From Nepenthes gracilis (taxonomy: Eukaryota > Streptophyta > Magnoliopsida > Caryophyllales > Nepenthaceae), in NCBI GenBank assembly GCA_033239525.1, contig BSYO01000002.1, forward strand, positions 17,952,626 to 18,016,625: a DNA stretch of 64,000 bases, in the 5' to 3' direction. The notes under the pieces were generated by a model that did no database searches, was not told the DNA's origin, and saw only the letters and a program-made list of their open reading frames with translations. Made by a program: the position numbers and the translations under genes. Numbering within the stretch: the stretch's first letter is position 1; the number at the start of each line of letters is the position of its first letter. Below, piece after piece: positions 57,876 to 64,000 of this stretch.

Positions 57876-58643
57876 TGTTGGCACAAAAGGAAGAGTGACC
57901 GGTCAAACAGTAAGACAACACTCATGCCCTCACACACGCAGGCATTCTGACAGAATCAGCAATAAGGAGAGATAAAATAGAGAAGAAGAAGACAGCCAAA
58001 TTTTACATGAAAAAACCCTTCAAAATAAGGAAAAAATCATGAAACTTCAGTCTACAAATAAATCCACTGTATATGAGAGCTGGTTATAGGGACAATATGG
58101 CTACACCAGCCTCCTTAGAGACGAAAATGAAGAATAGAGCACACACACTCACAACTCTCTATTACACTTCACTCTTCTCTCCTGAAAGCTCATTCACTCT
58201 TACGTTCTTTGTGTTTTCTACAATTAAAGCCCCAACAATCAATTACAAATATATATACATGGAATGTTAAAGGCAATAGCTATGCCAACGTGGAGGACAC
58301 CCGTATAGGTGACTGCACACCTACAACGTTTCTGCAGATTGTCGGTTTATAGAAAATGGCCCAACACTTTATAAAGATTGTGTGCATATGCCCTAATCTC
58401 ATGTGCACAGTAAATCTTCTAAGTTGTCTTTCACGTGTGCATTTTGCATCTAGGTCCTCGGGCCTCCAAGACCTCAGACGTCCAATTATGCCTCCAGGCT
58501 TTGCCCAAAATCTTCAATCTTCAATAGAGGAAGGTTCTTGGACATTATATTAAAGTCCACATCTATTTTCAAAATCTGCGTTCAACTTGGCAACAAGTCC
58601 GCAGATAATTCATGGACATAAGTCCGCGGACCATATCGCCACA
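57876..58643 (-). repeat. Right (5') LTR of copia element
   Basis: This 768-bp LTR starts TGTTGGCACAAAAGGAAGAG and ends CCATATCGCCACA. It shares the same block order as 51851-52771, with several deletions. Confidence 0.78.
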
Positions 58644-58672
58644 TAAATCCGCGGCCACATTCCCACAAAGGA

Positions 58673-58999
58673 GTGACCCCAATACTTTGCCCTAAGATTA
58701 TCCATGTTTTTGAATGTTGTGAACATCGGCCCTATGCTCTATGCCCTCTTTCACTTAGAGAAGGAGACCCTAGCCCCAACTTTTTTACAAGGGTGTTTTG
58801 CATCTGTCAAGGCAAATCTGGATGTTATTATCTCAGCTCAAGGTCAAATGTCAAATTTGAAGAGGTTGAAAGGATAGATTCTTATTTTCAAGGGAACCTG
58901 TCAGTTGGACTTCAGGGATTTTTTGTTGAGTCCTTTGTTTTGGGTGAGTTAGATGACGTTGCATTGGCAGCCATCAATTATGAGTTAAACCTGATTTGA
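58673..58999 (+). other. Unrecognised coding-like ORF
   Basis: This 108-codon plus frame lies between the copia LTR and the next gypsy LTR. Its second half (YYLSSRSNVKFEEVERIDSY, then LSVGLQGFFVESFVLGELDD and AINYELNLI before the stop) has normal composition and no low complexity, more like a host exon than the surrounding repeats. I do not recognise the family. The first half (IIHVFECCEHRPYALC) looks less coding-like, so a 3' exon with an acceptor inside it is possible. It could be a captured gene fragment, a remnant of a host gene, or chance. Confidence 0.3.
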
Positions 59000-59269
59000 T
59001 AGCGTCATGATAACCATTGAACTTGAACGAAACTTTTTGATCCCTAATCACATAAAGTTTTGACCCCACAATAAATTAGCAAAAGTAATACAAATAAATA
59101 AATATTCAATATACGTAAAGAATATTTAATTCGATAAAGAATATTTAATATAAATAAAATGATAACAAATAACAATAGAGGAATACATAAATATTCACTA
59201 CGGCTATCGAGAGAAACCTCAGGCTTCAACGACGATTGAGTACTGTGTGGTGACGGATCGACTCACTTC
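59000..59269. other. Short spacer, no feature seen
   Basis: AT-rich DNA with repeated AAGAATATTTAA words; nothing recognised. Confidence 0.5.
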
Positions 59270-61596
59270 CGTTTTGTGATCCCTACCAAGGAACTCCTTA
59301 TTTTTTCCACGGATTAACGGTCTTTAAATAATCTTCAATCTTCTCAAATCACTTGAAAACACATAAATAAAATCCATAATTATTATTATAAATTTCAATA
59401 GAAATTTTTTTGAGGTTTTTTAAGGAAAATGCTCCTCCAAAGTCCGAGAATCTTTTCAAAACATAAGACATCTAATTATGGGCTAAAAAAATAGGAACAA
59501 AAAAAAATATAACCTAGGTGGTCAATTTGAACCTGTACAAACATATAAATATCCACACTTCATAATTAATATTTTCGTAAATTTTGATAAACCGAATGGA
59601 CAAAAATAAAAAATACAACTTTGTCAATTTGGATCCATAAATAGCCATACTTCAATATTTTTATCCATAGGCATATCATCAATACAAAGTACACTTGTAT
59701 TTATATATTGAATCTAAGAGAGATGTCATCTCGGTCTAAACAAAATTCAAAACATCCAATATTAATACGGAAGTAAAACTAGATCCAGAAACCTGCGGAA
59801 GCAAAACAATAACCATAAGATAATAACAAGCTATAATATGACACACCACATTAATCTAATTCGGTTATTTGCATTCTATTACATTAGACATATCCAAATC
59901 TTTAAGCCTTCGATGTCCAATTAATCTCCTCAAGCAAATCCCTTTTTTGTTCTAACTAACCGGACGTTAGCTCAATGCTCTAATCTGGAATGAGAAATAG
60001 TAAGGGTGAGTGTACAGTTCGACAAATGTAGTCATACATCACTATCAAACGGTAAAAAACAACAAAAATGATAATGAGAAAGGGGCAACAAGTACTCACA
60101 ATCACAAAGAAACATGAGAGGAAAAGGGCAATTAGGAATGCATATTACCATTTATCATGTTTTTAGCGCATTTATTATTTATATCAATCTTTACGGATCA
60201 GGGCCAATAGGTCGTACTAGCAAATGATGCAAGAGGACGAAGAAAGGATCATGATACTCAACATGATCTAAGGCCATGAAGGTTTATTCTTAGACCCAAC
60301 CAGAGGGTCATTTACTTATCATACCTGTAGACGGACCAATAATGTTACGCCCCATTTCCCTAGGGTACCAGGGTAGTCCTCGTCCTTCCACAGTGGTATT
60401 CTAGGGCGTGCCACGGACATTACCCACTCCCATAAGCAGCTAGGATACCCGTCCAAAGTAATCCTTGAGTTTTCACCGTGATGGAAATTACGAGCCAAAG
60501 AATACTACCCAATGAATATAAGTCCATGGTCCTAATTTCGGTATTCATTATTCTTTTGAGGGAGGATCCACCATTTTTTATTCATATTATCTCCAATCGG
60601 AAGATCATATTTCAATCACATATTTTCATCCAAGAGATCAAATCAAATCATATCATACATTGTGGATTTTCTCCAATTACTTATATGATTCATATCTTTC
60701 CTTGGATTTAGGCATTTTGACAATTCGATTCACATGCATATATATCATAATTCATAAAGAAGAGTGAAATTTCTTATAACATTAGACGGAATTCACTTTG
60801 GGGTCCTCCCGAACACATTTCTTTGCAAACTGAGCACCAACACTTATTCCGAAGCTTACATTTACATTAAACAATTAGACATGAATTTCATAACAATCAA
60901 ATGGGGTGGAAGCATACAAATTTTTCATTATACCTTGAGTGGACAATAATAATGGGTTTTAGAGCATCCGGATACTGTAAATGAGTCGATTCTTGTGAGA
61001 TCAGACATTTGGTCGATATATATAAATAATTGGAATGTGGTGATTCATATTTTAAAGTTAATTTAACATAATACATGGGGAAAAAATGCAAGTCCCGGAT
61101 ATGGGTGTGAGTTAGGGTTTGGTGATACCAAATCGGACGATTCAAACAACAAATTGGACAAATAACTTCATATTTATTAAACATTAACTATGGGCTATAT
61201 GATTTTCACATTTTGGGTGGGTATCGAGACGAAAATACCTAAAAAAAAACGAATAAAAGTCGAAAGAAAATAAATAGTGAATATGAGAATATTTGCCTCG
61301 ATGTGCTCTACGTTTTCTCCAACTAGCTCGAGCTCAGAATTGGACCCGAAAGCCTCCATTTCTCCTCTTTTCCTTCGCGCAGTTCCTCCTCACGCTGGGC
61401 TCCGACAGTTGCTGCTGCTACTCTACCGCGACGCCCAGTTGGCCACCACCATGCACGGCCGTCGCCGGCCACCACCGACCCGTGCGCCACCTCCGCCAGC
61501 GCCTTTCTCCTCCTCCTCCACCTCTCTCTCTCTTTCTCTCCGCAAAACCCTTGCCCGAGCCCCCTCTCTGCTTCTCCCGATTTCCTTTTGCCTCCA

Positions 61597-61661
<65 letters not shown>

Positions 61662-61850
61662 TACGTTTTCTTTTGATCCCAAAATTTAAATCTATTCCTA
61701 AGTAATCGAATGGCGCATCCCGGGCACCGACCGAACAATTTCAAATATTCTCCAAAATTTTTATAATATTTAATTGATTTTCTATCACACCCGAATTACC
61801 AAAAAAAATAAACTCAAATTAAATCGAATAAAAATATTCTGAATATTACA
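59270..61850 (-). mobile_element. Gypsy LTR (same family as the 35.5-kb solo LTR)
   Basis: The right end GAATATTACA is followed by a decayed PPT complement and TATAAAAATTTTGTCATTGAA, which resembles the PPT/pol junction at 6214-6250, so this is the 3' LTR of a minus-strand element. Words such as AGTAAGGGTGAGTGTACAG, GTCGTACTAGCAAATGATGC and GCCACGGACATTACCCACTC align with 36040-36500 of the solo LTR. The left edge is not sharply defined. A 62-bp (ATT)n microsatellite lies near its right part. Confidence 0.65.
61599..61660. repeat. (ATT)n microsatellite, about 20 units
   Basis: An uninterrupted run of ATT within the LTR; it creates an artificial poly-Ile/poly-Leu ORF. Confidence 0.95.
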
Positions 61851-62730
61851 TTTTTCCCAACTTATAAAAATTTTGTCATTGAAAATTAACGAACCCTAAA
61901 ATTCCTTAATCGGAGGTAATCTTTCCAAATCTTTCCTAGTGTTTCAAAGTCACTCCTCGATTAAATGATTATCCTATAAGTCCTTAAGCATCCAAATTGT
62001 TCCGAGTCTTATTACCTGATTCGTTCTATCAGAATTCTAAATCTACCAAATTTGAAAACAAACCAAACTTATTAACTATTTTTTCGACTTAGCTTAAAAC
62101 CTTAAACGGTTAAAAATTCTTACTTCAATTTACGCTAGGCCTTAGAATAATCATTCATTCAAAACCTTAAAATAAACCTTAAAATATATGGGTTCATCTT
62201 GTTTCTATTGCGCAACTTTGATTAATTTCTTAATAACAAGTCATCCATTTGAAATTCACCACCATATCTAATTTAACCTAACACCCAAAGTTCTTTGATC
62301 AAGTTTAACTAAGATTACGGCATAAATATTATATTTTAATCAAACCTCAAATTCGAAATACTTTATATCCTCATTATTTAGTTGGTACGCTTATAAACTG
62401 ACATATCTCTAAAATACATAATCCATGTTCACAAGAATGGGCGATTTATCAGCTAATTGACAATTACCTACATATCCATGAAATACATGGTCATCCACTC
62501 TTAGCCTCTCAATATATCCTGAGACTTATGGATGTTGTGAATCCACATATACTTTTGCTATTCTATCTAATTATTTATTTACGAATTCAAAATTTTCTTA
62601 TAACTTATATCCATTGGTTCATACAGAACACATAGATTATTCCACAACCATAACAAAAGTCCCAAGATATCTATACTACGAAGGCAAAGCCCACAAATTC
62701 TCAAACTATGGCCAAATTAGAAACTGCAAT
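61851..62730 (-). pseudogene. Stub of gypsy pol 3' end
   Basis: The decayed PPT (TTTTTCCCAACTTATA on plus) is followed by sequence resembling the end of a minus-strand gypsy pol: AATTTTGTCATTGAAAATTA and TCAAAGTCACTCCTCGATTA. No domain can be translated over a useful length. The stub is cut at 62731 by the next LTR. Confidence 0.45.
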
Positions 62731-64000
62731 TGTAACGACCCGAGCTCGGATCCCCGAACCAGACCCGGACCGTCACGGTTAAATTCTCGCATCGTCCAAA
62801 ATCATCAATTACGCGTCATCAAACAGCTTTAATGAATTCTATAATATCATTTAAAACACAATCCATGGTCATCATAAATGCATCATCACATAAATGTCCA
62901 TAATAATGATAAATAACTTCAATAAATGATCTCAATATCAAAAATATCAATCCTCATAGAGAAATCTAATAAAAGTTGAACAGTAACTATACTATCGAGA
63001 TCTTAAGTCTCTATCCGAAAAGCCTCAATCTTAGAAATAACCTCTGCCTGGAGTCTACTCATGCGATCTCTTCTATTATGGTGTCAACCTGTCTACTCTG
63101 GAGCCAAGAAAATATAAGGGTGGGCCGAATGCCCAGCAAGTAAATATAATCAACAATAGATGAGTACAATTAAGCATCTCGGATAATAAAATAATAAATA
63201 AAAATCAATAATCACAAGTAATAGATCAACCACTGTCCGAAACTCAATAACATGTCGTGTCCACAATCTGAAGGCCACGTGAACTGCTAAGTATCAAGGA
63301 AGCAACATGGATTCCATCGAATCCGATCATCAGCTCAATACAATGTCACAACTATATGAATGACAGCAGTCTTCAAGGACCTTATTCTACCATAGTGGAC
63401 CAAAGGCCACGTATTTACGTCCCCGACGGTTGGGTGAGTACCACGAGGTTACCTGGTATCCATGGTATTCCACTACCCCTACAGTCCTCCCAGAGGTTGT
63501 ACCCGTAGCATGCTCATACCATCTCCGATACCCCTCGCTAATGATATCTCAGATATCATCATCTACGATGGTCCCTAGGTTAAAGCTTCCATCCCGACTA
63601 ACTATACGAGATAACAAGAATCTGAATATCAACTCAATTTGAGGTCACCACTGTACGAGATAATAAGAATCTCCCTGGACCTTATTCTACCATAGTGAAC
63701 CAAAGGCTGCGTATTTACGCCTCCAACGGTTGGGTGAGTACCACAAGGTTACCTGGTATCCATGGTATTCCTACTCCCCCTACAGTCCTCCCAGAGACTG
63801 TACCCGTAGCATACTCATACCATCTCCGATATCCCTCGCCAATAATATCCCGGATATCATCATTTACGATGGTCACTAGGTTATAAGCATCCCTTCTCAA
63901 TATCAACAACCTCAATCCTCCGGAATGGAATCAGTATTGGAAAAGTATAGACTACTTTACAGTCCCATGGACTCCAATTCATCCAGTTACCGTAAAGTCT
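62731..64000 (-). mobile_element. Start of a further LTR, running off the window
   Basis: TGTAACGACCCGAGCTCGG at 62731 is a typical plant gypsy LTR terminus and marks an abrupt change in composition. AAGGGTGGGCCGAATGCCCA near 63117 resembles AAGGGTAAGTCGAATATTCA near 11130 in the intronic LTR-like region, which suggests the same broad family and orientation. There is no PBS next to this edge, so it is probably the outer end of the element. The rest lies beyond the window. Confidence 0.5.
63377..63892. repeat. Tandem duplication, 300-bp offset, inside the LTR
   Basis: CTTATTCTACCATAGTG at 63381 recurs at 63681, and similarity continues through GGTTGGGTGAGTACCAC, GGTTACCTGGTATCCATGG and CAGTCCTCCCAGAG to ATCTACGATGGTC/ATTTACGATGGTC (about 63590 and 63890). 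The offset is exactly 300 bp and the copies differ by scattered substitutions. A 19-bp unit (TACGAGATAACAAGAATCT) also occurs twice between them. Confidence 0.88.

Larger units (their letters stand above)
51851..58643 (-). mobile_element. Ty1/copia retrotransposon, rearranged and inactive
   Basis: This is a minus-strand element with LTRs at 51851-52771 and 57876-58643, both starting TGTTGGCRCAAAAGGAAGAG and ending CGCCACA on plus. Domain order on minus is gag (57365-57772), zinc knuckle, protease, GAG-pre-integrase, integrase, then RT near 54.15 kb. Integrase before RT is diagnostic of copia. The segment 54420-55480, where the N-terminal RT should be, is a patchwork resembling the left flank and LTR. 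No matching 5-bp target duplication was found (CTTTG versus TAAAT). The many breaks show it is dead. Confidence 0.85.

Noticed and set aside
61277..61705. 142-codon and 127-codon ORFs ending in poly-Ile or poly-Leu
   Set aside because: They arise from an (ATT)n microsatellite and a pyrimidine-rich LTR segment.

Overview
The window is nuclear DNA of a flowering plant. It is AT-rich, its genes have spliceosomal introns, and most of it consists of old plant LTR retrotransposons (Ty3/gypsy chromoviruses, Ty3/gypsy Tat-lineage elements and one Ty1/copia element). I saw no tRNA, rRNA, bacterial operon or CRISPR array. The species cannot be named from this sequence. All element identifications rest on motifs I could read by eye; no database search was made.

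Layout. (1) 1-20.8 kb: the 3' part of a SET-domain gene resembling plant SET DOMAIN GROUP 41 (SMYD-like). Exon 2869-2967 appears to splice onto the last exon 19842-20810 across an intron of about 16.9 kb. The intron contains a degenerate minus-strand Ty3/gypsy element (about 4-18.8 kb), and its right LTR-like region is interrupted by a complete but dead plus-strand chromovirus (11249-16709) with a perfect 5-bp target duplication. The 5' exons (MYND/SET) lie left of the window. (2) 20.8-24.2 kb: intergenic DNA. (3) 24188-38681: a plus-strand Tat-lineage element with LTRs, PBS, gag, protease, RT, RNase H, a second archaeal-type RNase H and integrase. Downstream of pol is a long region with minisatellites and antisense ORFs. 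Its 3' LTR is interrupted by a 2730-bp solo LTR with a perfect target duplication. (4) 39665-46631: a minus-strand, apparently non-autonomous Tat relative. It has LTRs, PBS and PPT but no gag or pol that I can see, and keeps the same antisense ORF and related minisatellites. (5) 47.9-48.7 kb: an intact two-exon ASR (abscisic stress ripening) gene with TATA box and an ABRE-like site, the clearest complete host gene. (6) 51.85-58.65 kb: a minus-strand Ty1/copia element whose RT region is partly replaced by a patchwork copy of its own left flank and LTR. (7) 58.7-64 kb: an unrecognised 108-codon ORF, a gypsy LTR with a stub of pol, and a further LTR running off the window.

How it fits together. 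Two host genes survive in a retrotransposon-dominated region, one of them only if a very long intron is spliced. The most unusual biology is in the two Tat-type elements. Both carry, antisense to gag-pol, a coiled-coil protein gene resembling the plant 'putative gypsy type transposon' family. Both have a short intron at the same place in that gene, and both have tandem repeats between pol or PBS and the 3' LTR.
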